64,000 bases of DNA, from assembly GCF_036010485.1 (NCBI RefSeq), contig NZ_CP108568.1:310001-374000 (forward strand), given 5' to 3'. The position numbers and the translations under genes are program-made. The notes under the pieces were generated by a model. The model saw nothing but the letters and a program-made list of their open reading frames with translations. It searched no databases and was not told where the DNA came from. This DNA is from Streptomyces sp. NBC_01198 (GTDB lineage Bacteria; Actinomycetota; Actinomycetes; Streptomycetales; Streptomycetaceae). Shown piece by piece: positions 17,504 to 26,233 of the stretch (the stretch's first letter is position 1; each line of letters starts with the position of its first letter).

Positions 17504-18307
17504 TTGGAGTTCGGTGTACTCGGGCCGTTACGGGTCCGTGACGCGGACCGTGACCATACGCCCACCGCGCCCAAGCAGCGCCAGCTGTTGTCGCTGCTGC
17601 TGCTCGACGCTGGCAAGGTCGTCCCGGCCGGCACCTGCGTCACCGAGCTCTGGGGCAGCGCCCCGCCGAGCAGCGCCGCGGCGACCCTGCAGTCGTACGT
17701 ACTGTCGCTGCGCCGGATGCTGGCCGGGATGCCGAGCGTCGGCAGCGCTCCCGCGGCCCGGCGGCTGCTGGAGACCAGGGAGAACGGCTACTCGCTCGTG
17801 GTGCCGGTCGACGCGCTCGACCTGGAGCGGTTCAGGGCGCTGGCCCGCCGCGGCAGCGCGCTGATGCACCGGGACGACCGGGGCGCCTCCCGGCTGCTGG
17901 CGCTGGCGCTGGCCCTGTGGCAGGGTCCCGCGCTGGCCGGCGTACCGGCCGGCCCGGTGCTGGCCGGGCGGCTGCGGGTACTGCACGAGGAGCTGCTGAG
18001 CGTGCGCACGCAGCGGATCGACGCGGATCTGAGCCTGGGGCGGCACCGCGAACTGCTGGAGGAGCTGGACGGGTTGGCAGCGGGCCAGCCCGCGGAGGAG
18101 TACGTCCAGGCGCAGTACATGCTGGCGCTGTACCGCTCGGGCCACCGTGACCGGGCGCTGGTGGTGATGGGGCGACTGCGCCAGGTGCTGCGCGAGGAGC
18201 TGGGGCTCGAACCGTCGTCGTGGGTGGAGAATCTGCACCACTCGATCCTGGACGGCGGCCCGCCGGAGCGTTACGGCCCGGAGGACGTCAGCCCTCCGGG
18301 GCGATGA
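17504..18307 (+). CDS. SARP-type pathway regulator (AfsR/BTAD family) with a TTA codon
   Basis: About 267 residues: an OmpR-like winged helix (FGVLGPLRVRD to about 95) followed by the bacterial transcriptional activation domain (DLERFRALARR to EELGLEPSSWVENLHHSIL). SARPs bind direct repeats and switch on antibiotic genes. TTG 17504 is preferred because GGAGGGG is well spaced from it and family members start at this point; GTG 17495 is the alternative. Leu at 17528-17530 is encoded by TTA, so translation should depend on bldA tRNA. It marks the probable left end of the cluster and its 3' end overlaps the convergent TetR gene. Confidence 0.88.
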   Translation: MEFGVLGPLRVRDADRDHTPTAPKQRQLLSLLLLDAGKVVPAGTCVTELWGSAPPSSAAATLQSYVLSLRRMLAGMPSVGSAPAARRLLETRENGYSLVVPVDALDLERFRALARRGSALMHRDDRGASRLLALALALWQGPALAGVPAGPVLAGRLRVLHEELLSVRTQRIDADLSLGRHRELLEELDGLAAGQPAEEYVQAQYMLALYRSGHRDRALVVMGRLRQVLREELGLEPSSWVENLHHSILDGGPPERYGPEDVSPPGR

Positions 18308-18917
18308 CGCCGCGCACCAGCGGGACGGCGATGCGCAGCACGTCCTCCAGCGGCGCGTCGGCGAGGTCGGGCAGCCGCAGCAGGTAGCGCTGCGAGACGA
18401 TGCCCATCATCACCGCGGCGAAGACCGCGGCCCGCAGCCGCGCGTCGGGGCCTTCGATGCGGTCGGCGACCCGGTCGACGACCTCGCTGGTGACGTGGCG
18501 GCGCAGCAGCTCGGCCGCCTGAGCGCTGGTCATGCCGGCCCGCAGCAGGACCGACATGGGGCTGTCCTCCTCGGCGGCCCAGCGGCCGAGCAGTGCCCGC
18601 AGGTAGGCCTCGGCGGTGCGCCCGGGGTCGTCGTCGGCCAGTTCGTCGATCCTGGCGTGCCAGTGCACGGCCTCCCTGAACAGCGCCTCCTTGGTGCCGA
18701 AGTAGCCGATCACCGAGGCCTTGTCGACGGAGGCGGTGAGCGCGATGCCGCGGATGGTGGCCTTCTCGTAGCCGTGCCGGCCGAATTCGGTCCTGGCGGC
18801 CTGCAGGATACGGCGGCGGGTGCGCTCCCCCTTGCGCTCGGGGACGGGCGGCGGATCCGGTTCGGGCGCGGGCTCCGGGAGGTGCGGGGCGCCGGGGGCC
18901 GCGGGGGCGCCGGTCAT
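18288..18917 (-). CDS. TetR-family transcriptional regulator
   Basis: 209 residues. A Pro-rich N-terminus leads to the TetR helix-turn-helix at about 30-75 (RRRILQAARTEFGRHGYEKAT, IRGIALTASVDKASVIGYFG) and a C-terminal ligand domain with RLPDLADAPLEDVLRIAVP. AGGAG precedes ATG 18917. It follows an MFS exporter gene on the same strand, and a 22-bp near-palindrome lies in front of that exporter. It is therefore likely the exporter's drug-responsive repressor. A stem-loop at 18980-19008 separates the two genes. Confidence 0.9.
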   Translation of the reverse strand: MTGAPAAPGAPHLPEPAPEPDPPPVPERKGERTRRRILQAARTEFGRHGYEKATIRGIALTASVDKASVIGYFGTKEALFREAVHWHARIDELADDDPGRTAEAYLRALLGRWAAEEDSPMSVLLRAGMTSAQAAELLRRHVTSEVVDRVADRIEGPDARLRAAVFAAVMMGIVSQRYLLRLPDLADAPLEDVLRIAVPLVRGVIAPEG

Positions 18918-18979
18918 GACATCAACTCCTGCGTGGGACACGCCCGACTGTAGAGGACGCCGCCGCCACGGCGCCCTCT

Positions 18980-19008
18980 CCCCCGGCGGTGTCGCGTGCC
19001 GCCGGGGG
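18980..19008 (-). terminator. Hairpin between MFS exporter and tetR-type gene
   Basis: CCCCCGGCGG (18980-18989) pairs perfectly with CCGCCGGGGG (18999-19008) across a 9-base loop, 54 bases after the exporter stop. It may terminate or attenuate readthrough into the TetR gene. Confidence 0.55.
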
Positions 19009-19061
19009 TCGGGCACGCCGGCGGGGAGGGGGCGGCGGCGCCATGGACGGGTTCTGCCGGG

Positions 19062-20576
19062 TCAGTGGCCGGTCGTGGCGCCGTCCGAGGCGTCCTGCGG
19101 AGGCGCGTCGAGCACCACGGCGGCGATCACCGCGCCGAGCACGAACACGCCGAGCGAGACCAGATATCCGCGGGTGTAGCCGTGGGTCATGGCGTCGGCG
19201 GCGCGGGCCACCAGCGCCGGGTCGTGGTGCCGCAGGCCGGCCAGGTACTGGTCGCCGGCGTGCGGCAGCCGGCGGTTGGCGACGGCGTTGACCAGGGTGG
19301 CCAGCGAGGCCAGGCCCAGGGCGCCGCCGATCTGCTGGGAGGTGTTGAGCATCGCGGAGGCGCTGCCGGACTCCTGCGGCCTGACCTTGTGCACCGCGAG
19401 CACGGTGAGCGGTACGAAGGTGCTGCCGAGGCCGAAGCCGGTGATGAGGGTGCCGGGCAGCACCCCGCTGACGAAGCTGGTGTGCGGGGTCAGGGTGCTG
19501 AGCACCAGCATGCCGCAGGCGGCCAGCAGCAGTCCCGGCACCAGCAGGAAGCGCGGCGGCACCCGGGAGACCAGCCGGGAGCTGATGGTGGCGGCGGCGC
19601 CGATGGCCACCGTGAACGGCAGATAGCCCAGGCCGGTGCGTACGGCTCCGTAGCCGAGGACCTCCTGCTGGAAAAGGGTGGTGAAGTAGAAGGTGGAGAA
19701 CATCCCGACGCCGACGCACAGCAGGGTGGCGTACGCGCCGCCGCGGTTGCGGTCGCGCAGCACGCTCATCGGCAGCATCGGGTAACTGCCGCGGATCTGG
19801 GTGACGATGAAGGTGGGCAGCAGCACCGCGGCCAGGGCGAAGCAGATGAGCGTGCCGGTGTCGCCCCAGCCCTCGACCCCGGCCCGGTTGATGCCGTAGA
19901 CGAGGGCGACCAGCCCCGCGGTGCCGACGGCGGCGCCGGGGCCGTCGAGCCGCCCGTTGGTCCTGCGGGGCTCGGCGAGCACCGAGGTGCCGATCAGGAC
20001 GGCGACGCCGATCGGGATGTTGATCAGCAGCACCCAGCGCCAGTCCAGATACTGGGTGAGCGCGCCGCCGAGCAGCAGGCCGACGGCCGATCCGACGCCG
20101 GCCATGGCGGCGTAGAGGCCCATCGCCCGGTTGCGCGGCTTGCCCTCGGCGAAGGTGGTGGCGATCAGGGCCAGCGCGGTGGGTGCGGCCACGGCGGCGC
20201 CCGCGCCTTGCAGGACCCGGGCGGTGATCAGGACGGCGGTGTTGGGGGCCACGCCGCCGAGCAGCGAGGCGCCGGTGAAGAAGGCGATGCCGCCCCGGAA
20301 CATCCGGCGGCGGCCGAAGAGGTCGCCGGCCCGGCCGCCGAGCAGCATCAGGCCGCCGAAGGCCAGGGCGTAGGCGTTGACCACCCAGGCGAGATTGCCG
20401 GCGGAGACGTGTAACGCGGTCTGGATGCTGGGCAGCGCGATGTTCACGATCGTGGCGTCGAGCACCACCATCAGCTCCGCGGCGGTCAGGACGAACAGCG
20501 CGAGTCCGGGATGGCGCGTTCCCGGCAGTGGTGCGGCGGCTGCGGGAGCCGAGACAGCCTTGTCTTCCAGGGACAT
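19062..20576 (-). CDS. MFS drug exporter, EmrB/QacA (DHA2) family
   Basis: 504 residues with about 14 membrane helices. Motif A-like GGRAGDLFGRRR, motif C-like GAGAAVAAPTALALI and the N-terminal LDATIVNIALPSIQ motif D1 place it in the DHA2 proton-driven drug efflux group. It probably exports the cluster product and gives self-resistance. GGAGGATCC precedes ATG 20576. The TetR gene downstream and the operator-like palindrome at 20628-20649 suggest substrate-induced expression. Confidence 0.92.
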   Translation of the reverse strand: MSLEDKAVSAPAAAAPLPGTRHPGLALFVLTAAELMVVLDATIVNIALPSIQTALHVSAGNLAWVVNAYALAFGGLMLLGGRAGDLFGRRRMFRGGIAFFTGASLLGGVAPNTAVLITARVLQGAGAAVAAPTALALIATTFAEGKPRNRAMGLYAAMAGVGSAVGLLLGGALTQYLDWRWVLLINIPIGVAVLIGTSVLAEPRRTNGRLDGPGAAVGTAGLVALVYGINRAGVEGWGDTGTLICFALAAVLLPTFIVTQIRGSYPMLPMSVLRDRNRGGAYATLLCVGVGMFSTFYFTTLFQQEVLGYGAVRTGLGYLPFTVAIGAAATISSRLVSRVPPRFLLVPGLLLAACGMLVLSTLTPHTSFVSGVLPGTLITGFGLGSTFVPLTVLAVHKVRPQESGSASAMLNTSQQIGGALGLASLATLVNAVANRRLPHAGDQYLAGLRHHDPALVARAADAMTHGYTRGYLVSLGVFVLGAVIAAVVLDAPPQDASDGATTGH

Positions 20577-20893
20577 GGATCCTCCACGCGGTTGAGCGGG
20601 ACATGGACCTGACGTGGTGACCCTAAAAACTATACAGCTGTTTACTTTTGATATCCGATCATCTCGCCATCTGTCAGAAACCCGCTTGCGGTGGCTTGGA
20701 TTCGCCCCCTCGGACATGATCGGGTGCCGTCGCCGAACCCGCCGGCGCGCAGGATCCGGATGCGATTTACGCTTTTGCAGCAATCTCGGCGGTGACAGCC
20801 GGCCGATGACCACCGCACCCTGAAACGGATTTAGCACGGCGCCGTAGCGGCGGACCGTCGTATCTGCGCCGCCATCGACTCACCGGGGGACTC
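20577..20893. other. Divergent promoter region between MFS exporter and response regulator
   Basis: No gene seen. The region is clearly richer in A/T than its surroundings (for example CCCTAAAAACTATACAGC around 20622-20639), as expected of promoters in this genome. It contains the near-palindrome described separately. The ribosome-binding site for the regulator (GGGGGA) is at its right end. Confidence 0.5.
20628..20649. promoter_or_regulatory. Probable TetR operator for the MFS exporter
   Basis: AAACTATACAG (20628-20638) and CTGTTTACTTT (20639-20649) match as an inverted repeat at 9 of 11 positions, centred on ACAGCTGT. Its size and position, about 50 bases before the exporter start, suit a TetR-family operator. 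Confidence 0.5.
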
Positions 20894-21529
20894 ATGCCAG
20901 GTACGGTGGCCACCAAAATTCTGATCGTCGACTCACACCCCATCTCGCTGGCCGGATTGCAGACGATTCTGGATAACTCCCAGGATCTTGAGGTGGTGGG
21001 CGCTGTCCAGGACGAGCAGGAAGTTGCTTCCGAATATCGGAAACTCCGTCCCGACGTCGTCATCGTCAATACGCACGCCCATGCCTCCGAGGCGCTCTAC
21101 ACCGTCGTCGCGCTGTCCGCGCAGTGCCCGCCGCTCGCTCCGCCGCACGTCCTGGTGCTGATCAGCGGCAGTGCGGGCGAGGCGCACGAGGTGCTGAGGG
21201 CGGGCGCGAAGGGCCTGCTGTCGAATCGCAGCAGTGCGGCGGAACTCGCCGCCGCGGTGCGGCTCACCGCGACCGGCACGTCACTTCTTGTGCCGTCCGA
21301 GAACAGCAGGATCGATTCCCCGCTGGCCCGGCTCACCGACCGGGAGGTGGAGATATTCCGGCTCATCACCCGGGGTTTCTCGAATGCAGAGATCTCGGAT
21401 TCCCTGCAGGTGAGCGAAAGCACGGTGAAGTCGCATATCCAGCATCTGATGGACAAACTCGGACTCCGCAACCGCGTGCATGCGGTGATTTTCGCCTACG
21501 AACGGAATATCGTGCACACCCGTTCGTAG
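20894..21529 (+). CDS. Atypical LuxR-type response regulator lacking the phosphorylation Asp
   Basis: 211 residues: receiver domain 1-125 and NarL/LuxR helix-turn-helix about 145-205 (LTDREVEIFRLITRGFSNAEI, VSESTVKSHIQHLMDKLGL). The receiver has lost key residues: the acidic pair is DS (Asp13, Ser14), the phospho-acceptor position in VVIVNTH is Asn59, and the usual KD/Lys is replaced in GLLSNRSS. It is therefore expected to work without phosphorylation, perhaps sensing a pathway product as JadR1-type regulators do (inference). No histidine kinase gene is nearby. Confidence 0.88.
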   Translation: MPGTVATKILIVDSHPISLAGLQTILDNSQDLEVVGAVQDEQEVASEYRKLRPDVVIVNTHAHASEALYTVVALSAQCPPLAPPHVLVLISGSAGEAHEVLRAGAKGLLSNRSSAAELAAAVRLTATGTSLLVPSENSRIDSPLARLTDREVEIFRLITRGFSNAEISDSLQVSESTVKSHIQHLMDKLGLRNRVHAVIFAYERNIVHTRS

Positions 21530-21582
21530 GCGATCCGGCGGTGCGGCCGGCTTGTGCGGGGGGGGTGACGGATAAGCAATCG

Positions 21583-22032
21583 TCAGCCGGTCGAACGCAG
21601 TTGGGAAACCACAGCCCAGCGGTCGAACACATTGCGGTCCTCGACCACGAGACCGTCGGCCACCCGCCACAGCTGAATCCCCTCGGAGACCACGAGCCGG
21701 CCGGTGGGCGGCACCCCGGCGAACTCCCCCACGTGGGTGGCCCTGGTGGTGAACCAGGTCGCCACCCACGGCCCCTCGGCCACCTGCAGTCCGATCGAGA
21801 CCGAGAGGCCGGCGAAGGCGGCACGGCGGTTGCTGACGCTGCGCCGGGGCCCCTCGGGGCCGACCGTCTTCCCGCTGAGCACGAAGTCGGGGGCGAAGAT
21901 CCGGTCGGCGACCGCCAGGTTGCCGCGCGACCAGCCCTCCTCGAACCAGTACCTGGCGAGGTCCTTGTTGGCCTGCTGCTCATCGACGCCCCGGTGCACG
22001 TCGACCGCGGCGGGCCTGCCGAGGCCGGTCAC
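21583..22032 (-). CDS. SnoaL-like polyketide cyclase/NTF2-fold protein
   Basis: 149 residues with the SnoaL ester-cyclase pattern: NKDLARYWFEEGWSRGN, FVLSGKTVGPEG, the ATWFTTRATHVGEFAGVPPTG core and the closing GLVVEDRNVFDRW with acid/base-type Asp. SnoaL proteins close the last ring of aromatic polyketides by aldol chemistry, and relatives act as hydroxylases. GTG 22032 overlaps the halogenase stop (GTGA), so the two are coupled and probably act on the same intermediate. Confidence 0.82.
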   Translation of the reverse strand: MTGLGRPAAVDVHRGVDEQQANKDLARYWFEEGWSRGNLAVADRIFAPDFVLSGKTVGPEGPRRSVSNRRAAFAGLSVSIGLQVAEGPWVATWFTTRATHVGEFAGVPPTGRLVVSEGIQLWRVADGLVVEDRNVFDRWAVVSQLRSTG

Positions 22033-23687
22033 CGGCCCGTCCAGCCGCCCTTGGCCGCCGCCGCCCGGAAGGCGGTGAGGGCTTCCTGGCCGAGCACCGA
22101 CAGCTCCGGCAGCGGGGAGGCCGAGATCTCCTCCAGGTAGTGCAGCATGTCGCTCTGGCTGGGGAAGATGAAGCGCTGGTCCATGTCCTTCCAGCCGAAG
22201 CTGCGGGAGACCGCCTCGCTGGAGTCCAGCATCCGCAGGATCATGTCGGCGGCGGTGTCACCGTCGATCTGACCGGCCTCGTAGAGCAGGCAGGCCCGTT
22301 CGGTGGCCTCCACCAGCTCCTTGAACGCGTCGCTGTCGGGCCACCACAGACCGGTGTGCGGGGCCTTCTCCAGCTGCTCGAAGACCGACTCGTCGCGATC
22401 GACGCGGTAGGCGCGCAGCGCGTTGTTGATCCGCAGCGTGCCGGGGGTGGTGCCGCTGCCCCAGACGCGGAAGACCGCGTCCCACAGCCGGAAGTGCGAG
22501 AAGGAGATGTAGGAGCAGTTGACCAGGGTGTCGTTCCAGTCGAGCAGGCCCTGCTCCATCTCCTCCACGAAGCGGAAGCGCTCCTCGGAGAAGTCGTCGT
22601 CGGCCAGGGCGGCGAGCAGCCGCGGGGCGAGGGCGTTGATCAGCTCGAAGGTGTTGGACATGCCCCGCGAGTACAGCGGGTCGAGGAAGCCCGACGCGTG
22701 CGACATCAGGCACCAGCGCTTGCCCACCGTCTTGTGGGACGAGTACTGCATCCGCCCGGTGGACACCCACTCGCGCACCTTGCGTGCGCCGGTGAACTGC
22801 CGCTTCACCGCCGGGAAGCGGCTGAGCAGCAGGTCGAACTCCTCGTCGGGGGTCAGGTCGGTGGGCTTGGGGTATTTCCGCTCGTCAAGGGTCACGCCCA
22901 CCGAGCACAGCGGGTTGCGGGACTTGTCGTGGTTGTCGAACGGGATGATCCAGAACCAGCCGCGGTCGAAGAGGTGGTGCATGGTGCCCTCGTGCCAGCG
23001 GGCCGGCGGCTTGAGCGCCTCGGGCGTCTCCAGCACGTCGTCGTAGGGCGTGACGCCCACCATGTGGGTGAACATCGAGCGGGCGTGGTGCTTGAAGCGG
23101 GCCGGCTTCTCCCGCAGCTCCAGGTGCTCGGCCAGCGGCGAGCGGAATCCGCTGGCGTCCACCAGGTAGCGGGCCGACACGTCGCGGCCGTCGGCGCCGA
23201 GCAGGGTGACCCGGTCGTCGTCGAAGGCGACCTTGGTGACCATCCAGTTCTGCCGGGTGTCGCAGCCGTTCATGACGGCGAGCCGGAACAGGTAGGCGTC
23301 GCTGTCCTGCCGGAAGAGGTGGCTGGACTCGGAGAGCAGCTTGGGAATGACGAACTGGTGCGCCTGCGACGGGTCGGGCTCCTCGCCGGGGTGGTGCAGC
23401 ATGAAGCCGAAGTGCCGCTTGCGGCCGAAGGTGTTGCTGACCTTCTCGTTGATCACGCTGGCGTCGGCGAGCGCGAGCAGTTCCGGCACGTCGTAGCGGA
23501 GGGCGAGGACCTCCATCCAGGCCGTCAGCTGCGGGATCATCGACTCTCCGACGGCGAACCGCGGGTGGCTGCCGGCATCGGCGAGCAGCACCTTCGCACC
23601 TTGCTTGGCGAGTACGGCTCCCAGCGAGGAGCCGGCGATGCCGGCACCGAGTATCGCCACGTCGTAATCGGGGCTGGAAGTGGACAT
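22029..23687 (-). CDS. FAD-dependent halogenase 1
   Basis: 552 residues. FAD-binding GAGIAG is at 14-19, the GRKRHFGF segment has candidate catalytic Lys90, the halogenase signature WFWIIP is at 244-249, and GFLDPLYSRG at 333-342 matches FxxPxxSxG. This class (the CndH/PltA-like branch acting on phenols or pyrroles, often carrier-bound) uses FADH2, O2 and chloride to make HOCl at the flavin. It needs a separate flavin reductase; one is encoded at 61195-61722. GGGAGG precedes ATG 23687. It has two homologues in the window with the same architecture. Confidence 0.88.
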   Translation of the reverse strand: MSTSSPDYDVAILGAGIAGSSLGAVLAKQGAKVLLADAGSHPRFAVGESMIPQLTAWMEVLALRYDVPELLALADASVINEKVSNTFGRKRHFGFMLHHPGEEPDPSQAHQFVIPKLLSESSHLFRQDSDAYLFRLAVMNGCDTRQNWMVTKVAFDDDRVTLLGADGRDVSARYLVDASGFRSPLAEHLELREKPARFKHHARSMFTHMVGVTPYDDVLETPEALKPPARWHEGTMHHLFDRGWFWIIPFDNHDKSRNPLCSVGVTLDERKYPKPTDLTPDEEFDLLLSRFPAVKRQFTGARKVREWVSTGRMQYSSHKTVGKRWCLMSHASGFLDPLYSRGMSNTFELINALAPRLLAALADDDFSEERFRFVEEMEQGLLDWNDTLVNCSYISFSHFRLWDAVFRVWGSGTTPGTLRINNALRAYRVDRDESVFEQLEKAPHTGLWWPDSDAFKELVEATERACLLYEAGQIDGDTAADMILRMLDSSEAVSRSFGWKDMDQRFIFPSQSDMLHYLEEISASPLPELSVLGQEALTAFRAAAAKGGWTGR

Positions 23688-23791
23688 GAAGGATTGCCTC
23701 CCGGTTGTCGGATCGCGGACACCCTGTCGGGCCGACGCCCGCCATTTCACGATGTCACCGGGGGGTGAAGGGCAGAGAAAGCACGCATAAT

Positions 23792-23830
23792 GCAGGCCAC
23801 CGCCCATGCACGGGGGGAGCGGTGGCCTGC
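23792..23830 (-). terminator. Terminator hairpin after the MMPL exporter
   Basis: GCAGGCCACCGC (23792-23803) pairs with GCGGTGGCCTGC (23819-23830), a 12-bp perfect stem. A second stem GGCGGGC/GCCCGCC (23844-23867) lies just before it in the direction of transcription. Together they separate the MMPL gene from halogenase 1. Confidence 0.75.
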
Positions 23831-23876
23831 GGTCGGTGGGTCGGGCGGGCGCTGCGGGCCGCCCGCCGGGCACGGG

Positions 23877-26087
23877 TCAGACGGGGTCGCGGCGGCGCTC
23901 GGGCTCACCCGCGGGTCCGGGCACCGGGCCGGCGGCCGCGGGCGGCTGCGGCCGGTCGCGGATCAGCAGCGCCCTGGCGGCCCAGTCGGGGAACCACCAG
24001 TTGGCCCGGCCCATCAGCGTGACCAGTGCCGGGGCGAGGATGCCGCGGACCACGGTGGCGTCGACGATGATGCCGGCGGCCAGCGCGGTGGCGAAGACCC
24101 GGACGTCGGTGATGGGCACCGTGGACAGGGCGACGAAGGCCAGGAAGAGGATGAAGGCCGCCGAGCTGATGAGCCGTCCGGTGCGGCTGATGCCGGTCAC
24201 CACCGAGGGCACCACCGTGTCCCGTTCACCCTTCGCGGACAGTTCCACGTGGGTCTCCCTGATCCGGTGCAGGATGAAGACCTCGTAGTCCATGGACAGC
24301 CCGAACAGGAACGCGAAGACGGTCATCGGCACCCAGATGGTGATCGAGCCGACCGCCGGGGTGTCGTAGAGCGCGGCGCTGCCGTAGCCCTTCTGCCAGA
24401 TCAGGACCACCGCACCGTAGGCGGCGCAGGTGGACAGCGCGTTCAGCACCAGGGCCTTGAGCGGCAGCAGGATCGAGCGCAGCGTTCTGGCCAGCACCAC
24501 GAAGGTGAGCAGCGCGACGAAGGCGAAGATCAGCCAGAGCGAGCCGTAGACGGCGTCGATGAAGTCGACGTCGGCGGGCGGCCCGCCGCCGGCCAGCGCC
24601 TGCGGGGTGCGCTGGGCGGTGTCCACCACCGAGGTCACGGTGTCGCGGCCGCCGGGGCTCGACGGGTCCGCGGTGGTCCACACGTCCACCACCGTGCGGC
24701 CGCCGCGTGCCCAGTCCGCGGGCGAGACCGAACCGGCCACGCCGTCGATGCCGCCGAGCCGGCCGGTCAGGGCGCCGGCGTCGGTGGCCGGGGCGACCAC
24801 CTCGACCGGGCGGGCGATGCCCTCGCCGAAGCCCGCGTCGACGATCTTCCGGAAGGACACGGCGGGTTGGCCGCCGTGCGCCAGGGTGGTGGTCTCCGGC
24901 GCTCCGAGCCTGATCACCAGCACCGGCGCGGCCAGCGCCAGCAGCACCGCTCCGCTGAGCAGCGCGGCCACCACCGGCCTGCGGGTGGTCCAGCGGGCGA
25001 TCGAGGACCACAGCCGGCTGTCCGGCCGATGCTCGCGGCGCGGCCTGTCCAGCTTGTCGCCCCAGGCGTAGAGCATCACCGGCAGCAAGGTGAGCGCGAC
25101 GGCGACGCTGACCACCGGGATGAGCAGGCCGCCGTAGCCGACGCTGCGCAGGAAGGGCACCGGCAGCACGACCAGCGCGGCCAGCGAGATCGCCACCGTG
25201 GCGCCGCTGAGCGCGACCGCGCGGCCCGCGCTGTTCAGCGACCTGACGATGGCCTCCCTGCGGGCCTCGGGGTCGGGGCCGCTGCCGCCGGGCTTCTGGC
25301 GTTCCTCACGCCATCGGGTGACGACGAGCAGCGAGTAGTCGATGGCCACGCCCAGGCCGATCAGGGCGACCAGATACTGCACGATGAAGGACACGTCGGT
25401 GATCGAGACGACGCCCCGCACCAGCAGGAAGGTGGTGGGGATGGCGACCGCGGCCATCAGCAGCGGCAGGACGGCCAGGCCGCTGGCGAAGACCAGGGCG
25501 AGCACGATCAGCGCGCCCAGCGCACCGATCAGGGTCTCCCCCACCGGACTTCTGGCGCCGCCGCTGTCCCGCCCCGACAGCACCGGCTGCCCGGTCAGCT
25601 CCACCGGCGCGCCGGCGACGGTGGCGTGCGCGAGCTTGGCCTTGATCCCGGGCAGCCAGGCGTCGTACGGGCTGGTGGTGGGGTTGGCCGGCGGGTAGAC
25701 CAGGGCGACGGTCGTGCGGCCGTCCTTGGACAGCAGCGCCTTGCCGGTGCCGCCCGCCGCGTCCGCGTAGGTCACGCTGCGGCCGCTCTTCGGGGTGACG
25801 CCGTGGACCAGCGAGGTCCACTGGTCGCGCACGGCCGGGGTGTCGAAGCCGGCACCGGCGGGCAGCGTCACCGTGAGCAGCAGCGGGGCGTTCTTGCCGC
25901 CGGTGGCGGAGAACTGCCGGGCCAGGTCGTCGTTGGCCTGCTGGGAGTGCCGGCCGGGCAGCTTGGACTCAAAGCTCAGCTTGTCGATCGTGCCGCTCGC
26001 CATGGCGCCGCCCGCGAGCGTGAGCAGCACCCAGACCACGACCACCTGCCAGCGGTGGGCGAGCACCCATCTGGTCATGCGCTCCAC
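23877..26087 (-). CDS. MMPL/RND-family transporter
   Basis: 736 residues, the usual size of Streptomyces MMPL pumps (ActII-ORF3 type). There is one N-terminal helix, a periplasmic loop, and two blocks of membrane helices with GVAIDYSLLVVTRWREER and FLFGLSMDYEVFILHRIRE, each carrying the conserved Asp-Tyr of the proton relay. It is expected to export lipids or the aromatic product. GTG 26087 has AGGAGGT six bases before it. A palindrome at 26104-26127 and the PadR gene upstream suggest ligand-induced expression. Confidence 0.92.
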   Translation of the reverse strand: MERMTRWVLAHRWQVVVVWVLLTLAGGAMASGTIDKLSFESKLPGRHSQQANDDLARQFSATGGKNAPLLLTVTLPAGAGFDTPAVRDQWTSLVHGVTPKSGRSVTYADAAGGTGKALLSKDGRTTVALVYPPANPTTSPYDAWLPGIKAKLAHATVAGAPVELTGQPVLSGRDSGGARSPVGETLIGALGALIVLALVFASGLAVLPLLMAAVAIPTTFLLVRGVVSITDVSFIVQYLVALIGLGVAIDYSLLVVTRWREERQKPGGSGPDPEARREAIVRSLNSAGRAVALSGATVAISLAALVVLPVPFLRSVGYGGLLIPVVSVAVALTLLPVMLYAWGDKLDRPRREHRPDSRLWSSIARWTTRRPVVAALLSGAVLLALAAPVLVIRLGAPETTTLAHGGQPAVSFRKIVDAGFGEGIARPVEVVAPATDAGALTGRLGGIDGVAGSVSPADWARGGRTVVDVWTTADPSSPGGRDTVTSVVDTAQRTPQALAGGGPPADVDFIDAVYGSLWLIFAFVALLTFVVLARTLRSILLPLKALVLNALSTCAAYGAVVLIWQKGYGSAALYDTPAVGSITIWVPMTVFAFLFGLSMDYEVFILHRIRETHVELSAKGERDTVVPSVVTGISRTGRLISSAAFILFLAFVALSTVPITDVRVFATALAAGIIVDATVVRGILAPALVTLMGRANWWFPDWAARALLIRDRPQPPAAAGPVPGPAGEPERRRDPV

Positions 26088-26103
26088 GACAGACCTCCTG
26101 CAG

Positions 26104-26127
26104 CATATGTAGGCACGCTACCTATGG
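26104..26127. promoter_or_regulatory. Possible operator upstream of the MMPL exporter
   Basis: CATATGTAGGCACGCTACC then TATGG forms an imperfect inverted repeat (GTAG and CTAC around GCACG, with outer TATGG/CATAT). It sits 17 bases before the exporter start in an otherwise GC-rich region. The PadR regulator encoded next door is the natural candidate to bind it. Confidence 0.4.
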
Positions 26128-26233
26128 AGGGCACGCTAGCGCTCCGCCGGGCGCGATGGCAACACAGCGTCAACTGCGTTTCACGCGCTGCACGGTGGAC
26201 GGGGAGGTGGGCGTCGGGGCCGAGCAGCCGGTC

